NCBI GenBank assembly: GCA_023053545.1
Contig: JAKZAN010000049.1
Coordinates: 124,001-188,000 of the forward strand
Source: Lepidurus packardi
Lineage: Eukaryota > Arthropoda > Branchiopoda > Notostraca > Triopsidae
Direction: 5' to 3'
DNA: 64,000 bases
The notes under the pieces were generated by a model. That model was not told the origin of the DNA and searched no databases. It was given only the letters and a program-made list of their open reading frames with translations. Positions within the stretch are counted from its first letter, which is position 1. Each line of letters begins with the position of its first letter. This document shows positions 34,216 through 44,117 of the stretch, one piece after another. The position numbers and the translations under genes were made by a program.

Positions 34216-34766
34216 TTAAGGCCCCGGTATACACATGTTCCAGGATTTTTTCCGATAATAGATGGGGACACCGCTGCTTCCCTAGAGGATAGGCAATGTT
34301 AGCGTGGCTAACAACAGATGGCGTACTAGTCAAATAGAAACCCGTATGAAGGCTACGCCCCCTTGCATTTTATATCAGATATTACCATACGGTTTGCTGC
34401 AGTAGCGGAAAAAAGCGTAAACATGACATGAAATAATGATTTTATTACGGATATTTATGTTTATACTAAATACATGGTACTTTCTTTCCTTTTCTGTTAT
34501 CAATTTTATATCTATTAACCAGTTATATGATTTTTCAAGTTTATATTATTGAGTAATAAAAGAACCTGAACTTGTTGGCTAAACAATTAACTATACTTGC
34601 ATGAGGAAGCATACTTTAGAGCGTCCCCTTGCTTAATTTATTGAATAAATAAGTTTCTGGGTGTTCTAAAAACAGTAGTTTCTTCAACAAAACAACGATT
34701 TATCCCATCTAATCTACTTGTATTCCACCACTTCAGAAGATTATTTTTCTGAGTACAATTGAATTG

Positions 34767-35297
34767 TTATTCCATTTTCTTTTGTTCTTCATTCTCGTTA
34801 ATGGACATCTGTCGAAATTCCTGATCAGGAGGAGCTCTTACGCCGTTGCTTCCGTTTTCGGGAGTGAGATGCGCTTGCAACATGTAAAAAGAGCGAATGT
34901 TGTCAGGCAAATCAATGTTTCCGTCAGAGATATGGCGACCTAGATCCCTGAAGAAGTTTTCCATGCCAACATCTACTTGTTGACGTCTCTCGCGTCTTCT
35001 TTGGTTCCTTGTATAAGCCCTAGTATTGTCATTTTCCTCCAAGAAACGCGGATTCGCGCCTCGCGGTGCAAAGTTTGTAGCCTGCGGTACCTCCGGCCTG
35101 ATTCTGCCGTGCTGCGATACCCGAGCACGGCCATTATAGGGGTGCGTAAAATCGCGTCGATCACGGTAATTTACATAACCCTGAATACTGCGGCCTCTGC
35201 TTACTCCGCTTCTTCCTCGCTCTTCTTCCTCCCGAATTAGCAGCAATCTGGCGTTACCCATTAGATTTTCTGCAAACTGCCGCATAAACGGATCCAT
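34767..35297 (-). CDS. Second gene of the TTAA transposon, unrecognised
   Basis: 176 residues, starting MDPFMRQFAENLMG. Arg/Gly-rich stretches (about residues 25-110, with RGRSIQGYVNYRDRRDFTHP and NQRRRERRQQ) are followed by a short helical C-terminus with an acidic end (ENEEQKKME). I do not recognise the family. It is divergent from the transposase gene with about 420 bp between starts (35298-35717), which likely hold both promoters. The basic RG-type composition fits a nucleic-acid-binding accessory protein, but that is inference. Confidence 0.5.
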   Translation of the reverse strand: MDPFMRQFAENLMGNARLLLIREEEERGRSGVSRGRSIQGYVNYRDRRDFTHPYNGRARVSQHGRIRPEVPQATNFAPRGANPRFLEENDNTRAYTRNQRRRERRQQVDVGMENFFRDLGRHISDGNIDLPDNIRSFYMLQAHLTPENGSNGVRAPPDQEFRQMSINENEEQKKME

Positions 35298-35717
35298 CCC
35301 TATTGATAAATACTCTAAAATAATTTCACTAAACTAAACATAATGAAAATTACGTACCAATAATCAATGAAGATAATTAAAAAAACACTGACGCTAAGTA
35401 GTCACTGCTAGACTGCGCGTAGCCTGCTAATGTAATGGGTAACTTTATTTCGGCTACTTACAGAAAATGACTCTCCCTTGTAACCTGAGGTCAAGCCAAA
35501 TACCGTCAACTCGATGACCCTTTTATTACTATTTATCCATTTATTCTTTCACTAGTCTTTTCTCCCCGTCAGGCAATAAAAGAATGGGTAAACTACAAAG
35601 GCGAGGACAGACGCGTTATATAGGAAAGGGTTTTATCAAAAGAATCTCTTGCCTAAACAATCTTTATTCGTCAGTACGCGAAAACGCATGTGACTTGGTT
35701 TTTCTATTTATTCTGAG

Positions 35718-38700
35718 ATGGGTTCTAAGAGAAATTCGGGCCATTTCAAGAGGAAGAAAAAAAATCCCCGTGAGTACCTCCGTATTCAACGTGAAAAACT
35801 TGAACGGATAATTGTAGAGGAGAAAAAACAGTATAACCAGGTTAGTGATTAGTGACTTACTGAGTACTAGTCAATCCCTTGAAATTCATAACGCTAACTC
35901 CATTCTCCTAGGCGAACGGCATTACTGAACAAAGTAGCCCTGTGGCTGAACGAAGTAATGATGAAGATTTATTATCTGACGAAATTACTTCGGCAAGTTT
36001 TGACCATCAGGCGGAAACTGAAGCAGTTCAGCTGAATATAGAGAAAGGTGCTTTCAGTCAATCTGAGTTGTTGCGTGGGGTGAAACTTGAACGGATAATT
36101 GTAGATGAGAAAAAACAGTATAGCCAGGTGAGTGATTTTAGTGACTAGTACTAGTCAATCCCATGAAATTCATAACGCTAACTCCATTATCCTAGGCGAA
36201 CGCCATTACTGAACAAAGTAGCCCTGTGGCTGAACGAAGTAATGATGAAGATTTATTATCTGACGAAATTACTTCTGCAAGTTTTGACCAGGCGGAAACT
36301 GAAGCAGTTCAGCTGAATATAGAGGAAGCTGCTTTCAGTCAACCTGAGTTGTTGCGTGGGGTGAAAGGCAGAAGAATAGTTGACTTAGGGCATGTCGTCC
36401 AGCTTACAGCACAAGTATTCTTGACTCATGGCGAATCATGCAAAGGTAGGTTAATTTTTCGCAGAGAATTGAGGAAAGGTTTTTTCACCGCATTATTTCT
36501 ACGGTGCGATGCATGTCAAACTGAGTGGTATATTGATTCAGAGAGAGGCTTCAGAAAAATGACTAAGCCGAAGAAAAGGATGGCTACATCTGATGACGAA
36601 GAGGATATAATTTTGCCACCTAACAAGAAATTTTTATCCATAAACACTCTAATGACTTGGGGATTGGTAGCGGTGGGTGCTGGGCATCATGTTTTAGAGG
36701 AACTTTGCTCAGTCATTAGTGTACCTTGCATGACTAAAAAAACATTTTGTAAGAAGGAGCACTCCGTTGGTGAAATTTGGCACAAAGAAGTAGAAGAAGC
36801 AACGCGTGAAGCGATGGAAGAAGAGATAGAAGCTGCTATAGCTGCAGGCGACGTTGATGACGAAGGGTTCCCACTGATCACCGTTATCGGTGACGGTGGA
36901 TGGTCCCAACGAAGTCACGGAACCCGCTATACAGCAAAATCTGGCGTGGGTGTGCTAATTGGTGCATATACAAACAAAGTACTATACGTTGACACTCGCA
37001 ACAAGTTTTGTTCGGTTTGTACCAGAGCTGCCCGTTTACAACAAGCGCCAACACCCCATCAATGTTTTAAAAACTGGGACGGTCCCTCCACAGCTATGGA
37101 AGCGGACATCCTGAGCAAAGGAATAAGAGAATGTGAAAAAAAGTATAAGGTACGTATTTCTCATTTTATTGGGGACGGAGATTCTTCGACTTTCAATAAA
37201 ATCTTGGCAACTACGCCTAGAAGTCAGAAGCTTCCCAAAAAAATCGAATGCGCCAATCACGTAATCAAGAATTACACAAAGAAGCTTTACTTGATTCAGG
37301 CCAAAAACATCAAGTACAGAAGGGTACTCGTGAAGTCCCTTATTTCGAAACTTACACGTGCTGCCCGAGGTGCGATAAAAAGAAATGCGCGAAATAAGGG
37401 TACCGCTGAGGACCTCTGCAAGGCCTTGGACAATGGTCCGAAGCATTACTTACTTGGGGACCACCGATCTTGCGAGAAACCCTTGCCCGGGAAGAAGGGC
37501 TGTGAGTTTGCTGGACAAAACAAGATAAGCAAGATAGATCCGAACCTCTACCGTGAAGTTTGTGCAGCACTTGATTACGTGAGAAAGAAAAGTCACAATT
37601 TGTTAGAAGAGGTGACTACAAACGCAGCAGAGAGGTTCATGTCTAGTGTTGCCAAAATTGTTGGCGGAAAGCAAATTCTTCGCTGGCAAAGGGGAGCGTA
37701 CACGCACCGCTGCTATGGTGCTGTGTTGAATTTCCTTTATGGGAGAGGATTTCATGTTCCCATTTTAAAGAAATATAAAGTTACTTCTCCTGTGCTTGAC
37801 GCATTTGAGTTAAAACACCTTGCAAGCACCAGAGCAGGAAGAGAGCGTTATTCTAGATCGTCTCAAGAACGGCAAAACACAGCAGTTTCTGCTGATGTTG
37901 TTCAGGGTGGAGAGCCTTCTGGAGGTTTGGACCTTCATTACGGAAACACAGACTTGGACCCTGATTCTCTTGAAAGAGAAGCAGATCGAATACGTCATCT
38001 TCTGCAGCTTACATCAGAAGAAATTGTGTCACTGGAAGAAAAGACCCGCGCCCAGGGAAGTTGCCCTGAGTGGATAGAAGGTAGACGAAACAGAGTAACT
38101 GCCTCGTTATTCGGGAAGGTTTGTAAATTGCGGGATTCTACTCCTCGCAAAAATGTTTTGAAAGCAATTATGCTCCCGTCCAGCTGGACTTCAGAAGCTA
38201 CAGAGTACGGCAAGTGTAAAGAACCTGAAGCGAGGAAAGCGTACGAAAACTTAAAAAAAGTTACTGTCCAACCTTCCGGGCTATGGGTACACCCTGAATA
38301 CGGCTACTTGGGTGCATCTCCCGATGGTGTAGTCGAAAAGGATGGCTTGATTGAGATCAAGTGCCCAAGCAGTGCAAAAAACGCGGAAAACCTTTATGAC
38401 TTCGTTATTTCCGAAAAGAAACAGTCAATTGGACTACTGCCTGGCGAAAACCGCAAGCTAAGGATCAACAAGAACCACCACTACTACTACCAAATTCAAG
38501 GACAACTTGAAGTTACTGGTAGACAGTGGTGTGATTTTGTTGTATGGTGTCCAAATGACATGCATGTCGAAAGAATCAAACGGGATAGAGACTTTTGGAG
38601 CAAAGACATGTTTCCCAAACTGAAACGCTTCTTTGACGACAGCTTCCTACCTGAACTTGCGGACTCACGGCTACAACGAAGCGAAAATCCTCGCGAGCCC

Positions 38701-38790
38701 CAGCTTGTGTTAGACGCTATCTCACGAAGAACGAAAGTCCAGGCCAATAGACAAAAAAAGGGAAAGGAAAACAGAAAAAAAAGAAAATGA
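35718..38790 (+). CDS. Transposase: Mutator-like DDE domain fused to YqaJ-type nuclease (3 exons)
   Basis: Exons 35718-35840, 35912-36127 and 36196-38790, all in phase, give about 977 residues. The N-terminus is basic with a duplicated segment. A Cys-containing region (FLRCDACQTEWYID) comes before the catalytic core. That core has TVIGDGGWSQRSHG, a CSVC Cys pair, then FIGDGDSSTFNKIL and ECANHVIKNYTKKLY, the signature of animal Mutator-like transposase domains. The C-terminal third is a YqaJ/lambda-exonuclease-type fold: TASLFGKVC, YGKCKEPEARKAYE, GASPDG, IEIKCP and YYYQIQGQLEVTGRQWCDFV. The combination is expected to cut DNA and perhaps trim ends. No stop or shift was seen, so this copy may still be coding-competent. 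Confidence 0.8.
35797..36370. repeat. Tandem duplication of about 287 bp spanning an intron and exon
   Basis: The segment CTTGAACGGATAATTGTAGA through intron 1 and the following exon is repeated once, with only a few differences. This created the extra exon 2 and an in-frame repeat of about 65 residues (both contain ERSNDEDLLSDEITSASFD). Confidence 0.85.
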
Positions 38791-39872
38791 GACATCATTT
38801 TCGTATTTCATGTCTAAATGCAAACTTTTGACGCTACTTTATTTTTTCCCAATGTAATTACGTTTATTATGTCACTGTAAATAAAGAACACATATGTTCG
38901 ATCTTTTAGCACGTTTTACTGGTACTGTGAACGCAAAATCATTACGTGGTCGTAATAAATATTTTATATTACAGGTTGTCAACTAATGCCTTTGGCGAAT
39001 CACCTCTGTAATGAGTATTTTTTTTAAACAATTCGCTTCAACAGGGTTACAAAGAATATAAAGGCGTGCGGCAGGAAATCTTATAATATCTACGTTCAAC
39101 ATATAAGTCAATTGAGTTTGGCTCACACCTGTAAAATGTGAAGAAGTTTGGTTACTGGGATGCTAGATGCGTAGTTCACGTCGAATATTTTTTTAAATGA
39201 TAAGCGCAATGCTGTTTTGCGAACTACTTGTGGTAAGCCTAGTTATTTTTTCTCATTTTAGTAATAAAAAATTATTTAATTCATGTCTTGTCATAGTGTC
39301 AACATTATCTACACAAACCCACTAGAAAGACACATATTTCAATCGGGCGTACAATTGAGACGTAAGTTTAGAAGATGCCCAACTCCACGTCAAAAGAATG
39401 GCAGATTTCTTCTTATATCCCATCGTTAGGCTTATGGAACTATAATTTTGGAAATGAGTCTTTTTCTTGCTTTATCGAAAATGTGTCAAGGGAAGCAACT
39501 ATTTTATATTACTATTAGACTACTTGCAACTGGAACTGCATACCAATGTGATCCACCCTTAATTAGAAAACTTTTATTGTAAAACTGAATGAATTTTTTT
39601 AACTGAAAACTCGTGTAGCTTCGTTATTGTTTACAAAGTAAGTCCCACCCTGAGGAGTGGTGACGTCGGCCGTCAACGGTTGTTCTTGAAGAAAAGAGAA
39701 TTCTAGGGGAAATGTTTTGTAGAGAAGGCGTGCCATAGGCATTATCAACTATCCCTTCCTTCAAGGCCAATCCTTCATTCATATAGCCCGCTGTTTTCTT
39801 GCACCGACTGCAAACTTTTCCTATTCCCCCACATGGCAAATTGGCACCACTGTATAGGGAGCTAAATTATTA
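38791..39872. other. 3' non-coding part of the TTAA transposon
   Basis: Transposase 3' flank with an AATAAA at about 38879. A minus-strand open frame at 39839-39624 has a CSRC pair but no family I recognise. Otherwise nothing is seen. Confidence 0.5.
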
Positions 39873-40151
39873 AAATTCGGGGGCTGATTTCATAAAAACT
39901 ACTCGTCCGATGTATTTTTTTTAAATTGTAAAAAATCTAGAAATAAAATATCTACTGCAAGTGATGGCCCGATTTCCAATTTTTCGGTTATTTAGAAATT
40001 CCCAAAACTTTGCCTTCAATTTTTTAGTTAAATTACATAATTTTTTAAAAAAAACTCGATCACTTGCAGTAGATGTTTTTCTGATCGATTTTTTGTTATA
40101 TGTATCATTTTAATCGGTTGAGTAGTTTTTAAGATATCAGCCCCCGAATTT
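39873..40151. repeat. Foldback MITE inside the TTAA transposon
   Basis: 279 bp with long inverted arms: AAATTCGGGGGCTGAT at the left returns as ATCAGCCCCCGAATTT at the right, and an inner pair ATCTACTGCAAGTGAT / ATCACTTGCAGTAGAT lies about 90 bp further in. No coding. No clear target duplication. Confidence 0.8.
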
Positions 40152-40198
40152 CCCCATGTTATTCACCCATAAGAGGGTTCTGTATACCGGGGCCTTAA

Positions 40199-40690
40199 AC
40201 GATACGAGTCGGAGGGGGCAATGTCATGAACGAGGGTCTTGAATGATGATATGAACATTGGCCACTCTTTCGGATCGCCGGAAAACTTCTTAATGTCAAT
40301 TTTTGGTAAGTGAGTACCAAGCCAGGATGGATTTGTAGATAATGGTGGGGTAACCTCGCGCCGTTGTATCCAATCATCGGCTCTGGTGGTGACGGTGAAG
40401 TTTTGCGATGCCAACTCAGCATGGTTTGAACTGGTTGAGCTCGAAACCATGTTGAATGGTGATGGGAACGATACGGAGCTGTTACGGAACGATACGGATA
40501 CTGATGTTGAAAGATGAGAACGCTTTTCTTTTTCGTGTTGGACGAGTTATTATTATTATGGCTGGGTTCAGCTGCATTTAACTTGGAACTTTTCGCGGCA
40601 GCCAGTGTCCAGAAAGAAATATGCTGAGCGTCCCCAGCAAACTCGCTCGATAGTGATCTAATGAGTCTTGTTATAATTCCTTATTTTTAT
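40199..40690 (-). pseudogene. BEL/Pao gag start block
   Basis: The minus strand reads LPKIDIKKFSGDPKEWPMF and FISSFKTLVHDI, the DUF1759-type start of BEL gag, with an Asn/Ser-rich leader before it. The block ends at the TTAA transposon on its left and at the pogo-like relic on its right. Confidence 0.75.
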
Positions 40691-40692
40691 AT

Positions 40693-41400
40693 TCACTATT
40701 ACGGCCTCACCGTAATAGTGGGTCATTTAAAAAGTCTACCCGACTCGAAACCTGTGCATTGAACTGACGCCGTTTAGAGCTGGCTTCCCCTTCCCCCACC
40801 CCACAACTACGGTCAGCTCGTGCAGAATAGCTGACGAGTTCTGTTAATGAAGCGAACACAGAAAGTTTCCTACCTGTTAAAAACCCGGCGTGGAAGTTTA
40901 CACAATCCAATGACGAGAAAACACGGAGAAAATAAAAAAGGAAAGTGAAAGGAAAGGAGAAGCTACCGTTCAAAGCTCCCAATCAACTGCAAGAGAACCA
41001 AAAATATTGCGACTCTTAAAAAATATCCAATACTATAGTCAAGGTCCCGTAGTAGATGCCACTTATTGCGATCCCTGGTTGTTGGAATCAGCGGGTTTAT
41101 GGAATTAAGTTTTAAAGGACTGATTCAAACCGTGTTGAGAACCCTCCCTAGGCTTCAGCAGTGTTGATTGTGTTTTAGACGTGTGGTTCTATAAAAATGG
41201 CGGAAATAACAGGAAAAGAACAAGAAAATAAGCGTTGATTGAAATGTAACAGAGCAGGTATGGCTCGCATTGAAACGACAGGTTGAATTTAAAAGATTTG
41301 CAACAAAGGAAAGCGGCTGTTAATTTAAGAATTCCTCAATCATCTCTATCAACATTGTTGAAAAATCGTTGCAAAATAAAGAATATGGTCATTTGGTATA
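40693..41400 (+). mobile_element. pogo/Tigger-like DNA transposon relic, 5' part
   Basis: About 510 bp of leader is shared with the right edge of the window (63480-64000). Then come ATGGCGGAAATAACAGG and, at about 41283-41381, a frame reading RKAAVNLRIPQSSLSTLLKN, the CENP-B-type helix-turn-helix at the N-terminus of pogo/Tigger transposases. The frame is broken between the start codon and the helix-turn-helix, and the DDE domain was not found downstream. A near-perfect palindrome CACTATTACGG-CCTCA-CCGTAATAGTG sits exactly at its left edge. Confidence 0.65.
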
Positions 41401-42558
41401 GACAAGAAAATGTAATTTCGTTCTTAATATCATTATTTTTATTTTTCTTATTTACATCATAAAACAACCTACGCACATGTACTGTACACATGTACACATT
41501 TCCGATTTTCGGTTATTAGAATCTCCGCTTAATCGAAGTAATATTCGCTTGACAAATGTGATCACAATAAGCAACATCTACTCTGATGAAAATGGTATCA
41601 AAAACACCTGCACTAAAATGGATCAACTATATTTTACTCTTATTTTTAAGCTTACGAATGTTGTTAACAAAGGAGACTTGGCTTCATTTAAACCATGCAG
41701 GAAACAAATCAAACGTCCAGAAAAATGGCACCCTATTTAGACAAATTATGAGTTGTGCTCTTACCATTAAAAAATAGAAAGGAAAAAATTCACATTGATG
41801 AAATCAAAGTCTTGATCACTTGATCAATCGGTACAAGCATCCAGAATTCCGAACTGGGAAGGAGACTAGTATTGCATTTCCTGAATTTAAAATTAGTATT
41901 TTTTTTTTCACTCGACATTGAGCTTATTTTTAACTGACGTGTGTCGTTTAATGAAGCCGGCCGCCTTGATCAATAATCCATAATCAATTAGTGTCCGGGG
42001 ATACAAATAATAATAAAACGGGAGGAAGATAGTACCAGCATCCCTGTGCTTAAATGAAATTATGAAATTGCTTTATTATGAGCAATCTCTAACTTATAGC
42101 GTTGACTGGATAAATGAACCCCTCAACATGGAATTCTTTTTATTTAATTTGGCTTTCGTTAACTTACGCGTGTTCTTTGGTAAAGCAGGATTGGTATACC
42201 ACAGTATGCGAAAACCAAAATAGAGATGCAAAGGATCGACCAGAATTATTCTTAAAAAATAAAGGAAAGAAAAGGGAGTTAGTCTATCGAGCTAATAAAT
42301 AAACGGGCAAGTGCGTAAGAAGCCTGCATGGGAGCGCCAGCTCGGCAAGGTCGGTTGAGCAACACGTTCTCCGGATTTAGTTACGAATGTATGTAAAGTA
42401 TACCCAGATAAAATATGACACCATCGTGTCTTAAGAATTTGCGTTTTACGCCCCTAGGAGTGCTGTTGTTCTTCCTTGGGGTTTTTGTCCTATGGCTTTT
42501 TGTTTACGAACATTATTTATGTTTACAAATATTGGTTGCTTAAAATTGGAAAAAAATA
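41401..42558. other. No gene recognised
   Basis: AT-rich DNA with short open frames (41477-41740, 42114-42302) lacking recognisable motifs. Possibly decayed transposon. Confidence 0.45.
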
Positions 42559-42702
42559 ATGAATAAAAGGAATATTAACAATAAAAAGCCTTGCCCGCAT
42601 TGCAGCGAGCCATTACATTATTTAAGAAAAACTTGTTCAGAATGTAAGAAACCCACGAATTTTAAAGAAGTGATAAATGAAAAGTGGAATGGAAAGCTGT
42701 GA
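42559..42702 (+). CDS. Small zinc-ribbon-like open frame
   Basis: 47 codons, starting MNKRNINNKKPCPHCSEPL. It has CPHC and CSEC pairs 15 residues apart, like a zinc ribbon. It could be a stand-alone microprotein or the first exon of the gene that continues at 43168. Low certainty. Confidence 0.3.
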   Translation: MNKRNINNKKPCPHCSEPLHYLRKTCSECKKPTNFKEVINEKWNGKL

Positions 42703-43167
42703 GCACGTTTTGACAATGCTTCCTTACAGCCGAACACATTATCGCGCTTTAAGCAGTCTATTTACAAACAAGTAAGTTTTTTCCTCCAAAGAGAACCCTA
42801 TGAGTGCAGAAAAATGTGAAAACAAAAACTATTTTTCAGATGGCAAAATTAGAAGGTGTCGGTTACGCAAGCGTCTTGCTTATTTTAGCCTAGGGCGAAA
42901 GCCTAGCTATAGAACAAGTTTCCTAACGTATAACGAAACTATTGAAAAAACTTTCGTGGAAGAGAAAAGCTGCAGGTCAAGGGATTTAAGCCAACGAGGC
43001 CATCGTATCCTTACCTTCCTGAAGGACGAGTACATTTCTGCAGTTGACAAGTACACTCTCAAGTTTAGTCATATAAATTTAACAGGCATTCGCATAAGAT
43101 ACTCTGTTTCATGCCATGTATGCCCTTATAATAATATTCTAAGTTTTTACATCTTTGTTACTTTCAG

Positions 43168-43594
43168 AGATGATTCACAACCGCTCCCGGATTCAGCGGA
43201 AGCCATGGATGCAGTGGAAGTCTCGGCTGACGGTCATGTGGCTGACAAGGTAACTCTGTATTAACGTATTTGAGCGTTTTAATATTTTAAATGTAGGAAG
43301 ACGTAGATGAACTCCCAATTGATATAACGCATGAAAAAATTTTGTATACTCAGACATCTGGTGTTCATGGAAGGGAGAAGAAAAAGCGCACAAAAGCGAG
43401 GAAGGCTAAAGATACAAAGACATGTTCAAGTAAATATTGCCTTTTTATAAGTAACTATTTACTTACTTATAATATTAATTAGAGAAAGAAGCCAAAAGAA
43501 CGAAAACGGCGGAAGAACATAGCAATCAAGTATAGCTACTCACAAAATAAGTCTCAGCATTTGTTTAATTATTGATTCATTTCAGAAGACCTGA
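43168..43594 (+). CDS. Unrecognised basic protein, 3' exons
   Basis: Four in-phase exon pieces: 43168-43249, 43297-43429, 43483-43529 and 43586-43594 (stop TGA). They read DDSQPLPDSAEAMDAVEVSA, EDVDELPIDITHEKILYTQT, then lysine-rich text (GREKKKRTKARKAKDTKTC, KEAKRTKTAEEHSNQKT). All introns are GT-AG and 47-57 bp. The lysine-rich tail suggests a nuclear protein. Upstream exons were not settled, although a plus-strand open stretch covers 42800-43160. No homologue recognised. Confidence 0.4.
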
Positions 43595-43740
43595 CAGCTG
43601 TCTATTTCGCAAGCAACCCATTCGGTTAAAGATAACCAAGAACTTGAACCTGAGCTTGATGTGGTAAGTACTCTGTTGAATATCTTTATACTAAGTTGAG
43701 TAATAAAGGGTCATCGGATTTCTGACACATTTCTGACACA

Positions 43741-43852
43741 GGTTAGGTTAAGTAGGTTAGGTTAAGTTAGGTTAGGTTAGGCTAGGTTAAGTTAGGTTAA
43801 TTTAACTTAACCTAAACTAACTTAGCTTAACCTAACCTAACATAAAGTGATT
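43741..43852. repeat. Degenerate TTAGG-type repeat in inverted arrangement
   Basis: About 60 bp of GGTTAGGTTAAG-type units are followed by about 50 bp of the reverse complement (CTTAACCTAAAC, CCTAACCTAAC), making a hairpin. TTAGG is the arthropod telomere unit, but here it is short, mixed with TTAAG and inverted. Confidence 0.85.
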
Positions 43853-44117
43853 TCTAATTACTACCCTGGCATAGTGCGACCGAACGTGTACAAAAAGGGC
43901 AAGAACTTGTATAGGAACAGCTTTAAACTAGTTTAACAGTGTCTGTCACACGGATGCTCAATTTGGCAAACGACTTTGGGATAGCTAAGCTATGAAAAAA
44001 CGGCGTGGCATGAATGACTGAAGTGCATATTGTTCATATTTTTCTGACTACATAAGAATCAGGTGAACGTGCGTGTGCGCCAAAATACGCCGGCGCAGGG
44101 TACAAGGCAGATACTTA

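Larger units (their letters stand above)
34220..40194 (+). mobile_element. TTAA-flanked DNA transposon with Mutator-like/YqaJ fusion transposase
   Basis: The ends GGCCCCGGTATACA (34220) and its exact inverse (ending 40194) form a 14-bp terminal inverted repeat. Both sides are flanked by TTAA (34216-34219 and 40195-40198). The two flanks are adjacent BEL gag codons, so the insertion site is clear. It carries a transposase gene (plus, 35718-38790), a second gene pointing away (minus, 35297-34767), and a foldback MITE near its right end. TTAA with GG-starting ends recalls Kolobok and piggyBac groups, while the protein carries a Mutator-like DDE domain. I leave the superfamily open between Kolobok-like and MULE-related. 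Confidence 0.85.
23275..40692 (-). mobile_element. BEL/Pao LTR retrotransposon fossil, split by two later insertions
   Basis: Minus-strand BEL/Pao sequence is present in three blocks: 40690-40199 (start of gag), 34215-29734 (rest of gag, protease, RT, RNase H, integrase) and 23955-23275 (integrase-linked C-terminal domain and 3' LTR). Between them sit a TTAA-flanked DNA transposon (34220-40194) and a Gypsy element (23960-29729). The 5' LTR is not recognised. The element is broken, with a few breaks besides the two insertions. It predates both guests. Confidence 0.85.

Noticed and set aside
40692-40720. CACTA-superfamily end because of the CACTA start
   Set aside because: The sequence beyond it leads to a pogo/Tigger-type DNA-binding domain, and no CACTA transposase is linked. 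The five-base match is likely chance.
40707-40982. Minus-strand 91-codon frame, present also at 63485-63760
   Set aside because: It is conserved only because both are copies of the same transposon leader. It has hydrophobic, low-information content and no known family.
43741-43852. True telomere or chromosome end
   Set aside because: Only about 110 bp, degenerate, inverted, and flanked by genes on both sides.
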